Assembly: GCA_002309635.1 (NCBI GenBank) | Contig: DBXO01000020.1 | Location: 1-64,000, forward strand | DNA length: 64,000 bases | Source: Ruminococcus flavefaciens | GTDB taxonomy: Bacteria > Bacillota > Clostridia > Oscillospirales > Ruminococcaceae | Direction: 5' to 3' | In this document: positions 40,485 through 49,899 of the stretch, piece by piece | Layout of the letters: the number at the start of each line of letters is the position of its first letter | How positions within the stretch are numbered: position 1 is the stretch's first letter | Notes under the pieces: generated by a model | The model's input: only the letters and a program-made list of their open reading frames with translations | The model's database searches: none | Told to the model about the DNA's origin: nothing | Position numbers and translations under genes: made by a program

Positions 40485-43307
40485 ATGACCGATAAAATAA
40501 TAATCAAGGGCGCAAGGGAGAACAATCTGAAAAATATCGACCTTGAACTTCCGAGGGACCGTCTTATCGTTATGACCGGACTTTCGGGCTCGGGCAAGTC
40601 CTCTCTTGCATTTGATACCATATATGCGGACGGTCAGCGCCGCTACGTGGAAAGCCTTTCCTCCTATGCGAGAATGTTCCTCGGGCAAATGGAAAAACCT
40701 GACGTGGACAGCATAGAGGGACTTTCCCCCGCTATCTCCATTGACCAGAAGACCACCTCCAGGAATCCGCGTTCAACAGTTGGTACCGTCACAGAGATAT
40801 ACGATTACCTCCGACTGCTCTATGCAAGAATAGGTATCCCCCACTGTCCGGTCTGCGGCAGGGAGATCTCACAGCAGACCATAGACCAGATGGTGGACAC
40901 TCTCATGGCTCTCCCCGCAGGCACGAAGCTCCAGCTTCTCGCTCCCATAGTGAGGAACCGCAAGGGCCAGTACGCAAAGGAGCTTGAAAGCGCAAAAAGA
41001 TCAGGCTTTGTACGTGCAAGAATAGACGGTATAATGTACGAGCTTGCTGAAGAGATAAAGCTCGACAAGAACAAGAAGCACAATATTGAGATAATAGTTG
41101 ACCGAATCGTCATCAAGGAGGGCATAGAGTCCCGTATCACCGACAGCCTTGAAACTGTCTTCAACCTTTCGGGAGGACTTGCCATTGCCGATGTCATCGA
41201 CGGGGAGGAGATACTTTTCTCGCAGAATTACGCCTGCCCCGAGCATAATATAAGTATAGGTGAGCTTGAGCCCGTAATGTTCTCATTCAACAATCCTGTA
41301 GGCGCATGCCCGAAGTGTACGGGTCTCGGTGTTTTCAGACACATCGACCCGGAGCTCATAATCCCTAACCCCGACCTCTCCATAGAGGACGGAGCCATTA
41401 ACGCCTCGGGCTGGAACAGCCTTGACGAAACGTCAGTCGCTTCAATGTACTACCGCGCTATTTCCGGGAAGTACGGCGTTCCCATAGACATTCCCGTAAA
41501 GGAACTGAAAAAGGAGCAGCTTGACCTTTTCCTCTACGGCACAGGCGACGAGACCCTTGAGCTGAAACGTCCCGCTTCACTGGGCGGCGGCAGCTACCGC
41601 TCACCGTTCGAAGGTGTGGTAAACAATCTCGAGCGCCGCTACAAAGAGACCTCCAGCGAGTATTCAAGGAACGAGATTGAAGAGTACATGAGCGAGGTAA
41701 GCTGCCCCGTATGTAAGGGAAAAAGGCTTCGTGACGAGTACCTTGCAGTAACTGTGGGCGGGAAGAATATCAGCGAGATAACTGACCTCTCCGTCAAAGA
41801 GGGGCTCCGTTTTTTCAGCGAGCTCAGGCTCTCGGAGCATGATTCTTTCGTCGGTGAACGCATAATCAAGGAGATAAAGGAGCGCCTCGGCTTTCTCAGC
41901 AGCGTGGGTCTTGACTACCTTACCCTGTCGCGCTCCTCGGGAACTCTGTCGGGAGGCGAAAGCCAGCGTATCCGCCTTGCAACGCAGATAGGCTCTTCTC
42001 TTGTCGGAGTGCTGTATATCCTCGATGAACCGAGTATAGGCCTTCATCAGCGTGACAACGACAAGCTCATAGCCACACTGAAACGTCTCCGCGACCTCGG
42101 CAACACTCTCATAGTTGTCGAGCATGACGATGACACCATGCTTGCCGCGGATTATATAGTGGATATCGGTCCGGGTGCGGGTATCCACGGCGGCGAGGTA
42201 GTCTTCGCGGGAACTGTGGACAAGCTGCTGAAATGCAAAACTTCCATAACAGGGCAGTACCTCAGCGGCAGAAAGAAGATAGAGATACCGAAAAAACGCA
42301 GGAGCGGCAACGGAAAGTTCCTGACGGTACACGGCGCGTCTGAACATAATCTCCGCAATATCGATGTTTCCGTACCTCTCGGGGAGCTCGTATGCATAAC
42401 GGGAGTCTCAGGTTCGGGCAAGTCCTCACTGGTAAACGAGATAATCTACAAGCACCTTGCCGCAAAGCTCAACCGTGCTAAGATAAGATGCGGTGAATTT
42501 ACGTCTATGGAGGGCGTTGAGAACCTTGACAAGGTAATATGCATAGACCAGTCGCCTATCGGCCGTACCCCGCGTTCAAATCCCGCCACCTATACAGGAG
42601 TTTTCAGTGATATACGCGACCTTTTCTCAAAAACTCCCGATGCCAAGGCTCACGGATATACGAGCGGACGTTTTTCATTCAACGTAAAGGGAGGACGCTG
42701 CGAGGCCTGTGAGGGTGACGGTATCATAAAGATAGAAATGCATTTCCTGCCTGATATATACGTACCCTGCGAGGTATGCAAGGGCAGGCGCTACAACCGC
42801 GAGACGCTGGAGATACACTACAAGGGCAAGTCGATATACGACGTCCTGGAAATGACAGTTGACGAGGGCGTGGAATTCTTCGAGCATATCCCGAAAATAG
42901 CCAGAAAGCTGAAGACCTTGCAGGAGGTAGGTCTCGGCTATATCAAGATAGGACAGCCTGCCACTACCCTTTCGGGAGGCGAGGCTCAGCGCGTTAAGCT
43001 CTCCACGGAGCTCTCAAAGCGCTCAACAGGCAGCACTATCTATATCCTTGACGAGCCCACCACGGGACTTCACACAGCCGACGTACACAAACTCATAGAC
43101 GTGTTGCAGAAGCTGACAGATCAGGGAAATACAGTCCTTGTCATCGAGCACAACCTCAACGTGATAAAGGTTGCCGACCATATCATCGACCTTGGTCCCG
43201 AGGGCGGAGACGGCGGCGGAACAATAGTTGCACAGGGCACTCCCGAGGAAGTGGCAAAGTGCAGGGCTTCATACACGGGACAGTATCTGAGCCCCTACCT
43301 GAAATAG
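40485..43307 (+). CDS. uvrA: Excinuclease ABC subunit A
   Basis: 940 aa, normal length. Two ABC ATPase cores: Walker A GLSGSGKSSLAF near residue 32 and GVSGSGKSSLVN near 640; signatures LSGGESQRIRLA and LSGGEAQRVKLS; Walker B ILDEPSIGLH and ILDEPTTGLH. Zinc-type cysteine motifs are CPVCGREI, CPKCTG and CEACEGDGIIKIEMHFLPD. It finds DNA damage with UvrB in nucleotide excision repair. AAGGAGC precedes the ATG. Confidence 0.97.
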   Translation: MTDKIIIKGARENNLKNIDLELPRDRLIVMTGLSGSGKSSLAFDTIYADGQRRYVESLSSYARMFLGQMEKPDVDSIEGLSPAISIDQKTTSRNPRSTVGTVTEIYDYLRLLYARIGIPHCPVCGREISQQTIDQMVDTLMALPAGTKLQLLAPIVRNRKGQYAKELESAKRSGFVRARIDGIMYELAEEIKLDKNKKHNIEIIVDRIVIKEGIESRITDSLETVFNLSGGLAIADVIDGEEILFSQNYACPEHNISIGELEPVMFSFNNPVGACPKCTGLGVFRHIDPELIIPNPDLSIEDGAINASGWNSLDETSVASMYYRAISGKYGVPIDIPVKELKKEQLDLFLYGTGDETLELKRPASLGGGSYRSPFEGVVNNLERRYKETSSEYSRNEIEEYMSEVSCPVCKGKRLRDEYLAVTVGGKNISEITDLSVKEGLRFFSELRLSEHDSFVGERIIKEIKERLGFLSSVGLDYLTLSRSSGTLSGGESQRIRLATQIGSSLVGVLYILDEPSIGLHQRDNDKLIATLKRLRDLGNTLIVVEHDDDTMLAADYIVDIGPGAGIHGGEVVFAGTVDKLLKCKTSITGQYLSGRKKIEIPKKRRSGNGKFLTVHGASEHNLRNIDVSVPLGELVCITGVSGSGKSSLVNEIIYKHLAAKLNRAKIRCGEFTSMEGVENLDKVICIDQSPIGRTPRSNPATYTGVFSDIRDLFSKTPDAKAHGYTSGRFSFNVKGGRCEACEGDGIIKIEMHFLPDIYVPCEVCKGRRYNRETLEIHYKGKSIYDVLEMTVDEGVEFFEHIPKIARKLKTLQEVGLGYIKIGQPATTLSGGEAQRVKLSTELSKRSTGSTIYILDEPTTGLHTADVHKLIDVLQKLTDQGNTVLVIEHNLNVIKVADHIIDLGPEGGDGGGTIVAQGTPEEVAKCRASYTGQYLSPYLK

Positions 43308-43323
43308 ACCATGTAATAATTTT

Positions 43324-43365
43324 GCCCCCGAGCAGTCGTTTATTGCTCGGGGGCTTTGTTTTTTA
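43324..43365. terminator. Bidirectional terminator after uvrA
   Basis: GCCCCCGAGCA pairs with TGCTCGGGGGC (11 bp); a T-rich tract follows on the plus strand, and the methyltransferase gene ends on the other side. Confidence 0.85.
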
Positions 43366-43410
43366 GTTAAACCGTAAGCTCAGCAATGAGTTCCGGCTCA
43401 CGGCTAAACA

Positions 43411-44202
43411 CTATATCTTTTTAAGTATGGCAATAGCCGCATAGTGCAGCACATCGAACTCCTCGGGAGCAATACTGTTCAGCAGAGCCATATGCTCGCG
43501 CTCCCAGGCTTCGGTCTCTTCTTTGCTTAGTGAAGCCTCAATGCCGCGGCAGGCTTTCATTCTGCCGTTCCAGCTCTCGCGGGTAAAGTGTACATTCACG
43601 TCGAACTCCACACGCTCTGCCACTCCGAAGCGCTCCAGCACCTTATCGTCTATGAACACAGGCTTTCTCGTCCAGCCGCCCCCTGTCCACTTTGGATTGT
43701 ATTTCAGCACAAGCTCCTCGCTTTTTTCAGCTATCCTGTCATCGAATGGCAGCCATGCCATCTGCATCACAACCAGTCTGCCGTCAGCTTTCAGCATCTC
43801 ATACAGCTTCGGAACAAGCTTATCATAATCGAAGTACCAGAAGCACTGACAAGCTGTGATAACGTCAAAGGTACCGCCCGGAAAGTCTATATCCTCCGCG
43901 GGAGAAGCAAAGAAATCTATATCCATTCCGCCTTTTTCCGCAAGGCGCTTTGCCTGCTCTATCTGATTCTCCGAGATATCGGTACCTGTCCATTCAGCAC
44001 CGAAGCGGTACATATTACGCGGGATAACACCTGTGCCCGTGCCAATGTCCAGTACAGTCTGTCCCTTTACGCAGAGCCCGCGCTCTACAAGAGCTTCATA
44101 GAACTTCTGAGGGTAAATATCCCTGTATTTTGCATAGTTTTCGGAAGTCCTGCCCCAGTCGAATGCCTTTCCGCCGTCAATATCCTTGTTTACGATGTTC
44201 AT
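43411..44202 (-). CDS. Class I SAM-dependent methyltransferase
   Basis: 263 aa. Motif I is VLDIGTGTGVIPRNM, followed by EWTGTDISENQIEQAK and the post-I block FDVITACQCFWYFD. The opening FDWGRTSENYAKYRDIYP is typical of the UbiE/Tam-like small-molecule methyltransferases of Firmicutes. Substrate unknown. AAAGGAAAAG lies before the ATG. Confidence 0.88.
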   Translation of the reverse strand: MNIVNKDIDGGKAFDWGRTSENYAKYRDIYPQKFYEALVERGLCVKGQTVLDIGTGTGVIPRNMYRFGAEWTGTDISENQIEQAKRLAEKGGMDIDFFASPAEDIDFPGGTFDVITACQCFWYFDYDKLVPKLYEMLKADGRLVVMQMAWLPFDDRIAEKSEELVLKYNPKWTGGGWTRKPVFIDDKVLERFGVAERVEFDVNVHFTRESWNGRMKACRGIEASLSKEETEAWEREHMALLNSIAPEEFDVLHYAAIAILKKI

Positions 44203-44235
44203 TTTACTTTTCCTTTCAATATGAAAATATATTAT

Positions 44236-44264
44236 ATGATATCATGATTTCCCCTCATTGTCAA
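44236..44264 (-). promoter_or_regulatory. Predicted sigma-A promoter of the methyltransferase gene
   Basis: On the minus strand TTGACA, 17 nt, TATCAT. Confidence 0.6.
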
Positions 44265-44266
44265 GA

Positions 44267-44292
44267 AAAAGCTGCACATATGTGCAGCTTTT
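44267..44292 (-). terminator. Terminator of the PL11 gene
   Basis: AAAAGCTGCACATATGTGCAGCTTTT is a perfect palindrome split as AAAAGCTGCACAT / ATGTGCAGCTTTT, 5 bp after the stop. Confidence 0.85.
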
Positions 44293-44296
44293 AATG

Positions 44297-47038
44297 TTAC
44301 TTTACAGTCGGATCGAGGCTTACGAACTTATGCAGCAGATACTCCTGTATCCTGAGGGCGTCGTTTGAGGTGATACCCTTACTGCTGATATCAACGTCTC
44401 CATTTATTATTCCCTGATCGGTGATATGCTTCTCATCGGAGCCCTTAACACCATACTTATCGGGATTTGCAAGGCTCTGCATGATAAGCACCGCATCTGA
44501 CATGTCAACTCCGCCGTCGCAGTTTGAATCTCCCCATACAGTTACCTCAGGTATGTCGGGATTGGTAGTTACAATGGTAACAGGCTCTGTAACCGGAGCT
44601 GTCGTAGTAGTGGTGGTCGTGGTGGTGGTAGTTGTAGTTGTCGTCGTGGTAGTTGTAGTCGTAACAACCTCGGGAGCCTTGACAAAAGCAGTATAGTTGA
44701 TAACGTTTCCTGTCATACCGTTTGTACCGAGAACAACCTTCTGACCTGCCTCAAAAGCCTTCTTGTATACCGAGAAGTTTACTTCATTGCTTGACCCCGC
44801 CGTAAAAGCCGTCTTTGTGTAGCCGCTGAGCCATGAGGGAACAGAATTTGCTTCCTCCTCACGGGTATCAATGAGAACATACACCTCGCACTTGTCCGCT
44901 GTTGTGAACTCTGCAAGGTCGCTGTCCGTATTCTTGGAGTTGCAGGCTGTCATTATGTACTCGCAGTTTTCGAGCTCAGATGGCAGAGCTGTATATGTAA
45001 AGTCTCTGTCACCGTAGATAGGACCGCCTGTCCTGTTGGATTCCATGAGCTTCCATGAGCCTGAGTTAGCGTTGTCCTTAACGAGGAAGTTCTTCACAAG
45101 CTTTCCGTTTACAGGCTCAGGAGGAGTATTGTTCAGCTTTATATTCGGTCTTGCGGGAAGCTGAGCCTCTGTACCCAGGTAGAAGCTCGGGTGAGGAGGC
45201 TGATTGTAAGAGGACTGCTGACAGCCGCACTGCATACGGTACTGCATATCGTGCATGAGGGTCGTCAGTCTGTACTTTGTCTCGGTATTTGTGCACCATA
45301 CGCGGAGCTTTGAGTTATCCTCGGTTCTGAGGACCAGCTCCTCGCGCCAGTCGCCGAAGAGGTCTGCCGTAAGGCAGGGAACTGCCTTTGTGCCGTTGTT
45401 TGAAGCACAGCCTGTTGCTGTGAAAATTGTAGGATAATTGTTTATTGCCGCACCGTCTGTAATGGTGATATCGTCAAGTAGCTCGCGCTCCAGGTCTCCG
45501 TCCCAGTAGATAAGGAAGTTTGTGGCAGGCCATTTGTCGCCTATCTGCTTGCCTGAAACATCGAATACTGCATTGGCAGGTCTTGAGCCCCAGAACTCAG
45601 CTCCGCTGTTTCCTGCAACGATATTGTCAGCACAGCAGCGGCCTGTATCCTTATCGCCGTCGTAGTGCCATATTATCTGACCGTTCTTTCCATACACCAG
45701 TGAGATGCCGTAGCTGCCGCTCTCATGGCAGAGGAATACCTCGATTCCTTCACGATTCGGGTCAAGATCGCCGACGTGCATAGCGTCGCCGTGTCCCTTC
45801 TTTGTGGACCAGAGAAGCTTTCCGTTATCGTCGATAACGCATGCCCCCATGCAGACCTCCTGTCTGCCGTCGTTGTCGAAATCTGCAATCATTACGTTAT
45901 GGTTTCCGTTTCCGTAGCCCGGATCATTTGAGTTGAATCCCGTATCATATACCCACTTCTTCACAAGCTTGCCGTTTACAACGTCAACAGCAGAAAGAGT
46001 GAGCCTTGTATAGTAGCCTCTGCCGTAAACAGCCGAGGGGTGAACTCCGTCGAGATATGCGATAGCGCAGTTGTAGCGCTCGCAGCGGTTGCCGTAGTTG
46101 TCGCCCCATGTGCTCTTGGCGGTATTGCTGGTAGCGTCACCGCGGGGAACGGGGAAGTCGATAGTATCGAGAGCCGCGCCTGTTGCGCCGTCGAAAAGGG
46201 TCATGTACTCGGGTCCCTGCAATACGGTTCCTGCGCTGTCAAGATAGTTGGCATTGCCGTTGCCTATGACCTGACCTCTGCCGTCAACAGTTCCGTCGCA
46301 GGTCTTTGTTATGAGCTCCGCCTTGCCGTCGCAGTCGAAGTCGGCAACTGCCATCTGTGTGTAGTGCTGACCGGCACGGATATTCTTACCCATGTCTATC
46401 CGCCACAGCTTCTTACCGAAAAGGGTGTAGCAGTCAATGTAAACATTTCCCGTAAACCCTTGTAATCCCTTATCGGGATTGTGCGTCTGAGAGTTATCCT
46501 TGGAATTTGAAGGATCCCACTTAACGAATATCTCATACTGTCCGTCGCCGTCAACGTCGCCTGCGCAGCAGTCATTTGGCGAATAGGTATACGCTTCTCC
46601 GTTGATAGTGCCTCCTCTCGGCACATCGAGAGGTATATCGAAGTAATTGCTGCCAGATGTGAAGCGGCAGTCCTCGGAAGAAACGACACTGCCGTTTACG
46701 AGGGTGTCAACGCGGTACTTTGAGCTTGAATTGCCGCTTGCGTCCCAGTAGTTTGTGGCTTCGCCAGCCTTGCTTGTGTAAATGAGCTGGTCGTCGCGGA
46801 AGAGCTGAAATTCGGCGTCGTCCTTGTCATTAGCATTGAAGCGCCAGCTGATGAACATACCGTTGCCCGATTTTATAGCATATATGCCGCGGTCAAGGTA
46901 CTCCATAATTGCGGAGCCGTTGCCTCCGACTCCGTAAGCAGCGTCAGCAATGAGAGAAGTTCCCATGCCAAGACTTGAGCTTGCGGCAACTGCGAGAGAG
47001 GCAGCAGCAGCCGCTATTTTTTTCAGTTTCAGGTTCAT
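44297..47038 (-). CDS. Secreted PL11 rhamnogalacturonan lyase with Thr linker and dockerin
   Basis: 913 aa from the ATG at 47038 (GGGGGAA upstream). Signal peptide about 1-34. Residues 40-620 match PL11 (YesW-like) rhamnogalacturonan endolyase: MEYLDRGIYAIKSGNGMFISWR, several NDCCAGDVDGDGQYEIF-type calcium blade motifs and a late HDMQYRMQCGCQQSSYNQPPH. A beta-rich module of about 150 residues follows and may bind carbohydrate. Next comes a run of about 21 Thr coded by mixed ACN codons (plus-strand 44601-44667). The dockerin (about 840-913) has DSNCDGGVDMSDAVL and DVDISSKGITSNDAL. It cleaves the rhamnogalacturonan I backbone by elimination. Confidence 0.93.
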   Translation of the reverse strand: MNLKLKKIAAAAASLAVAASSSLGMGTSLIADAAYGVGGNGSAIMEYLDRGIYAIKSGNGMFISWRFNANDKDDAEFQLFRDDQLIYTSKAGEATNYWDASGNSSSKYRVDTLVNGSVVSSEDCRFTSGSNYFDIPLDVPRGGTINGEAYTYSPNDCCAGDVDGDGQYEIFVKWDPSNSKDNSQTHNPDKGLQGFTGNVYIDCYTLFGKKLWRIDMGKNIRAGQHYTQMAVADFDCDGKAELITKTCDGTVDGRGQVIGNGNANYLDSAGTVLQGPEYMTLFDGATGAALDTIDFPVPRGDATSNTAKSTWGDNYGNRCERYNCAIAYLDGVHPSAVYGRGYYTRLTLSAVDVVNGKLVKKWVYDTGFNSNDPGYGNGNHNVMIADFDNDGRQEVCMGACVIDDNGKLLWSTKKGHGDAMHVGDLDPNREGIEVFLCHESGSYGISLVYGKNGQIIWHYDGDKDTGRCCADNIVAGNSGAEFWGSRPANAVFDVSGKQIGDKWPATNFLIYWDGDLERELLDDITITDGAAINNYPTIFTATGCASNNGTKAVPCLTADLFGDWREELVLRTEDNSKLRVWCTNTETKYRLTTLMHDMQYRMQCGCQQSSYNQPPHPSFYLGTEAQLPARPNIKLNNTPPEPVNGKLVKNFLVKDNANSGSWKLMESNRTGGPIYGDRDFTYTALPSELENCEYIMTACNSKNTDSDLAEFTTADKCEVYVLIDTREEEANSVPSWLSGYTKTAFTAGSSNEVNFSVYKKAFEAGQKVVLGTNGMTGNVINYTAFVKAPEVVTTTTTTTTTTTTTTTTTTTTTAPVTEPVTIVTTNPDIPEVTVWGDSNCDGGVDMSDAVLIMQSLANPDKYGVKGSDEKHITDQGIINGDVDISSKGITSNDALRIQEYLLHKFVSLDPTVK

Positions 47039-47103
47039 TGTAATTCCCCCAGTCAATATTTTTATTTTTTCACGATCTCGGGACCGCAGTCCTTGTCTAT
47101 TAT

Positions 47104-47132
47104 ATTATACACTCTTATTCATAATTTTGCAA
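47104..47132 (-). promoter_or_regulatory. Predicted sigma-A promoter of the PL11 gene
   Basis: On the minus strand TTGCAA, 17 nt, TATAAT; leader about 60 nt. Confidence 0.7.
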
Positions 47133-47264
47133 TGATTGATTGTATCATTTTTCATACTTTTTTGTCCACATCAACATCTGTTATGTAAAATAATGCAGTA
47201 ATTTTTAACAGAAAATGACACAATAAGATATATCCCGTATGTAACGCCGTACCCTGCATAAAAC

Positions 47265-47292
47265 AAAAACGGAGCATAACTGCTCCGTTTTT
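47265..47292 (-). terminator. Terminator after the MerR gene
   Basis: AAAAACGGAGCA pairs with TGCTCCGTTTTT around TAAC. Confidence 0.85.
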
Positions 47293-47338
47293 CATAAATA
47301 CAAGTATCACAGGCGGTTATTATCTGCCCCTTACGGGC

Positions 47339-48067
47339 TCATTTACCGAAGTATGCTTCGATAGCCGACGCTGCGAAATCCGCAGTCCCTTTGCCGCCCA
47401 CCTTGTCGATATTCTCGGATATCTCTCCGCCGCCTGTGTACATCTTCCCAAGTCCTGCCAGTATCTTATCCGTACAGGTATAGAAGTGTTCGGTTATAAA
47501 GCCCTGAAGCTTCTTTACCATAGCCTGCGCCTCTGCGCTTTCGGGACTACCTTTTTTCAGCTCTCCGAACTCCGCAAACAGCGACATGAAGCGCTCCATG
47601 AGCTCCTGCTCCTCCTCGGGAGTCCGCTTGCTCTCCTTTTCCTTCAGCTCCTTATATTCGGGAGTATTCCCCCACTGTTCCTTTGCTCTTTTTGCGTATT
47701 CATCAAGCTTTTTCCTGTCAAATGCTGAAAAATTCACTGCTCTCACTCCTGATAGTTTTATTCCGCGAGCGAAGCTGATGAGGTTCTCAAGGTGCTCCTT
47801 TTTCATTTCAAGCAGCTCTATCTGCTGCTCCAAAGCCTTTTTACGGTCGAAATCGGGACTGCTCACTATGCGCACTATATCCTTGAGCGGAAACTCCAGT
47901 TCGCGAAAAAGCAATATCTGCTGGAGCCGTTCCAGCGCCGTATCGTCATACAGCCTGTAGCCGCCAACGGTATGTGAAGCAGGCGGAAGAAGTCCTATCT
48001 CGTCGTAATATCGGAGAGTGCGTATACTCACTCCCGTTAGCTCACTGACCTGTTTGACCGTCATCAT
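47339..48067 (-). CDS. MerR family transcriptional regulator with TipAS-like domain
   Basis: 242 aa from the ATG at 48067, 8 nt after GAGGAG. The winged helix is MTVKQVSELTGVSIRTLRYYDEIGLL, then GGYRLYDDTALERLQQILL and a long dimer helix (about 75-105). The C-terminal half (about 120-242, EEEQELMERFMSLFAEFGEL, FYTCTDKILAGLGKMY) resembles the TipAS drug-sensing domain. Such regulators bind hydrophobic drugs and activate their own promoter and exporters. The promoter at 48094-48124 has the 19-nt spacer typical of MerR targets, so it is probably autoregulated. Confidence 0.9.
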   Translation of the reverse strand: MMTVKQVSELTGVSIRTLRYYDEIGLLPPASHTVGGYRLYDDTALERLQQILLFRELEFPLKDIVRIVSSPDFDRKKALEQQIELLEMKKEHLENLISFARGIKLSGVRAVNFSAFDRKKLDEYAKRAKEQWGNTPEYKELKEKESKRTPEEEQELMERFMSLFAEFGELKKGSPESAEAQAMVKKLQGFITEHFYTCTDKILAGLGKMYTGGGEISENIDKVGGKGTADFAASAIEAYFGK

Positions 48068-48093
48068 GTTTACCACTCCTCTCGTGTGATTTC

Positions 48094-48124
48094 AGTATAG
48101 ACCATGACGTAACGTGAGAGTCAA
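48094..48124 (-). promoter_or_regulatory. MerR-type promoter with 19-nt spacer
   Basis: On the minus strand TTGACT, 19 nt, TATACT. The spacer holds CTCACGTTACGTCAT, an imperfect inverted repeat close to known TipA-type operators. It should be the autoregulated promoter of the MerR gene. Confidence 0.75.
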
Positions 48125-48180
48125 TAGTATTTTTCATCTTTGTAGGAAGTCACAAAAATCGCTGCGTTGATTTGTCAGTA

Positions 48181-49044
48181 TTACTCAATAGGGATCCATA
48201 TCTGACTCTTGTAGTCATGTGATGTAATATCTCCGTCAGGATAAGCTTCAATGTCCATTTCATACGTTGGAGTATAACCAGATGTGGGGAAGAACTCCGA
48301 GCACAATTCATGCCATAGCTTCTGAATAGCGTCAGGCATAGCTCCTCTGCACTCTGCCACTACCCATTTTCTCGCAGGGATAGTGTTCACGCGATATCCC
48401 TCGGGAGCGACTGTGTCGGGAGCACACTCAACGCCTATACCGTAGTCGAATGTTTCCTCATTTGTAAGTCCGTTGCCGTAGCAGGTACCGAAAATGAACT
48501 CACTGCTTGATGCGTAGCTCAGCAGCGTTTCTATAACGCCCTCTCTTTCGGCTCTGCCCCAGAACTCAGGGATCGTATTAAGGTTCTGTGCTCCTGCAAC
48601 TGTATGACGCTCCACCTTTTCAAGAACTGTGAACGCCTCTTTCTCGATTATTCTGTACTCCATAGTATTACCGCCTTTCATTATTATCTGCACTCTGAGG
48701 CGTGAAAATGACCTTAGACCTGCTTTTCTCTGCCTTGCCTCAGTAGGCGTTATGCCGTGAAAGGCTGTAAAGGCTCGGGTAAAGCTATCAGGTGAACTAT
48801 AGCCGTACTTCATGGCTATGTCTATGACCTTTTCATCTGTGGAAACAATGTCATTTCCTGCAAGAGAAAGTCTCCTGCTGCGGATATACTCACCAAAGGT
48901 GAGTCCGCACAGCGCTCCGAAGATACGCTGGAAGTAGAAAGCCGAACAAGCCGCGCGCGCTGCTATATCATTGAAGTTCAGCTCATCGTTGATATTGTCC
49001 TCGATGTAGTCGATAGCATTCTGTATGCCCTCTGTCCAGTTCAT
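48181..49044 (-). CDS. AraC family regulator with GyrI-like effector domain
   Basis: 287 aa from the ATG at 49044, 7 nt after GAGGAGGA. Two AraC helix-turn-helix units fill residues 1-105 (FNDIAARAACSAFYFQRIF; GYSSPDSFTRAFTAFHGITP). Residues 130-287 are a GyrI-like small-molecule domain (YRIIEKEAFTVLEKVERHTV; then CRGAMPDAIQKLW; ending DYKSQIWIPIE), as in Rob/BmrR-type sensors of drugs. Target genes are not identified. The next gene upstream encodes a free-standing GyrI-like protein. Confidence 0.9.
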   Translation of the reverse strand: MNWTEGIQNAIDYIEDNINDELNFNDIAARAACSAFYFQRIFGALCGLTFGEYIRSRRLSLAGNDIVSTDEKVIDIAMKYGYSSPDSFTRAFTAFHGITPTEARQRKAGLRSFSRLRVQIIMKGGNTMEYRIIEKEAFTVLEKVERHTVAGAQNLNTIPEFWGRAEREGVIETLLSYASSSEFIFGTCYGNGLTNEETFDYGIGVECAPDTVAPEGYRVNTIPARKWVVAECRGAMPDAIQKLWHELCSEFFPTSGYTPTYEMDIEAYPDGDITSHDYKSQIWIPIE

Positions 49045-49121
49045 GTTCATTCCTCCTCTCGGTGTGATTATATTGTAACACACAGGCGGTAAATCGTCCC
49101 GACAATTTGTGCGCTCTTATG

Positions 49122-49757
49122 TCAAACCCTCTTCTTAACAGGGTGCCGGATAACTGTCTTAAGCTTTTCAGGAGCTGTTTTTCTCGGGTCTGAAAGATAT
49201 ATCTCATGGTGCCGGCGCTGAGGGGATATGTCTATATCATAGCCCATAGATTCCGCATAGCTGTCCATAAGGGCAACAGTAGCAGGCTCGTCGTCGTATG
49301 AGCCGAGGTGCATACACTGAACGCAGAGCCCCTCCGCAACATTGATGAACTCCACCTTTGAGAAGTCACGCTTTTTCTTCTCCGTTGCCTGCGCCACAGC
49401 CCAGTCGAAATCGGCTTTTGTGACAAAATCAGGCACTCTTATCATTGCCGTCCATTTCAGGTCGCTCTTGCGGCTGTAGTCGATACCGACTTTGCCCTCC
49501 TGTTCCCAGAAGCCCTCCAGCGGCGGCACAACGTAGTCAAAATATCCCTCTATATGATAGTCGGTCTTTTTGCTCATTTTGATAGTGTAGGCAATACCAT
49601 AGAGAAGCTCCAGAGCCTGCTTATACTCGCCGTCCTCCTCGTTGGGATCGCCGTTCCCACGTACTGCAATGAAGTTCATGGGCGGAATGTCTGCTATCTG
49701 AGGTCTGTTCTTTGGCAGATAGTATTCCTTGTACTCTTTTTTATAATCAAATGCCAT
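49122..49757 (-). CDS. GyrI-like small-molecule-binding protein
   Basis: 211 aa from the ATG at 49757 (AAAGGAGC upstream). The family (COG4832-like) signature is PPMNFIAVRGNGDPNEEDGEYKQA, then VPPLEGFWEQEG and CVQCMHLGSYDDEPATVALMD. There is no DNA-binding domain. Such proteins bind hydrophobic molecules and some hydrolyse cyclopropanoid antibiotics; function here is inferred only. It shares a divergent promoter region with the alarmone synthetase gene. Confidence 0.88.
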   Translation of the reverse strand: MAFDYKKEYKEYYLPKNRPQIADIPPMNFIAVRGNGDPNEEDGEYKQALELLYGIAYTIKMSKKTDYHIEGYFDYVVPPLEGFWEQEGKVGIDYSRKSDLKWTAMIRVPDFVTKADFDWAVAQATEKKKRDFSKVEFINVAEGLCVQCMHLGSYDDEPATVALMDSYAESMGYDIDISPQRRHHEIYLSDPRKTAPEKLKTVIRHPVKKRV

Positions 49758-49786
49758 GACCGTGCTCCTTTCATAAATATGATACC

Positions 49787-49815
49787 AGTATATCACAGTA
49801 CCTATTCTGTGTCAA
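49787..49815 (-). promoter_or_regulatory. Predicted sigma-A promoter of the GyrI-like gene
   Basis: On the minus strand TTGACA, 17 nt, TATACT. Confidence 0.7.
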
Positions 49816-49839
49816 TCAGGCGAAACTTCACGAAAGCGA

Positions 49840-49868
49840 TTGACCTTTCGGGATAAAAATGCTATAAT
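49840..49868 (+). promoter_or_regulatory. Predicted sigma-A promoter of the alarmone synthetase gene
   Basis: TTGACC, 17 nt, TATAAT, about 30 bp upstream of the ATG at 49900. Confidence 0.75.
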
Positions 49869-49899
49869 ACAAGTAATATTGAAAATACAGGAGATTCCC

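Noticed and set aside
42350..42470. Possible direct repeats within uvrA
   Set aside because: They are the two ABC cores of the same protein (GLSGSGKSS and GVSGSGKSS), normal for UvrA.
44421..44696. Plus-strand ORF coding a long run of Val
   Set aside because: It is the antisense reading of the Thr linker and dockerin of the PL11 gene; no ribosome site or domain.
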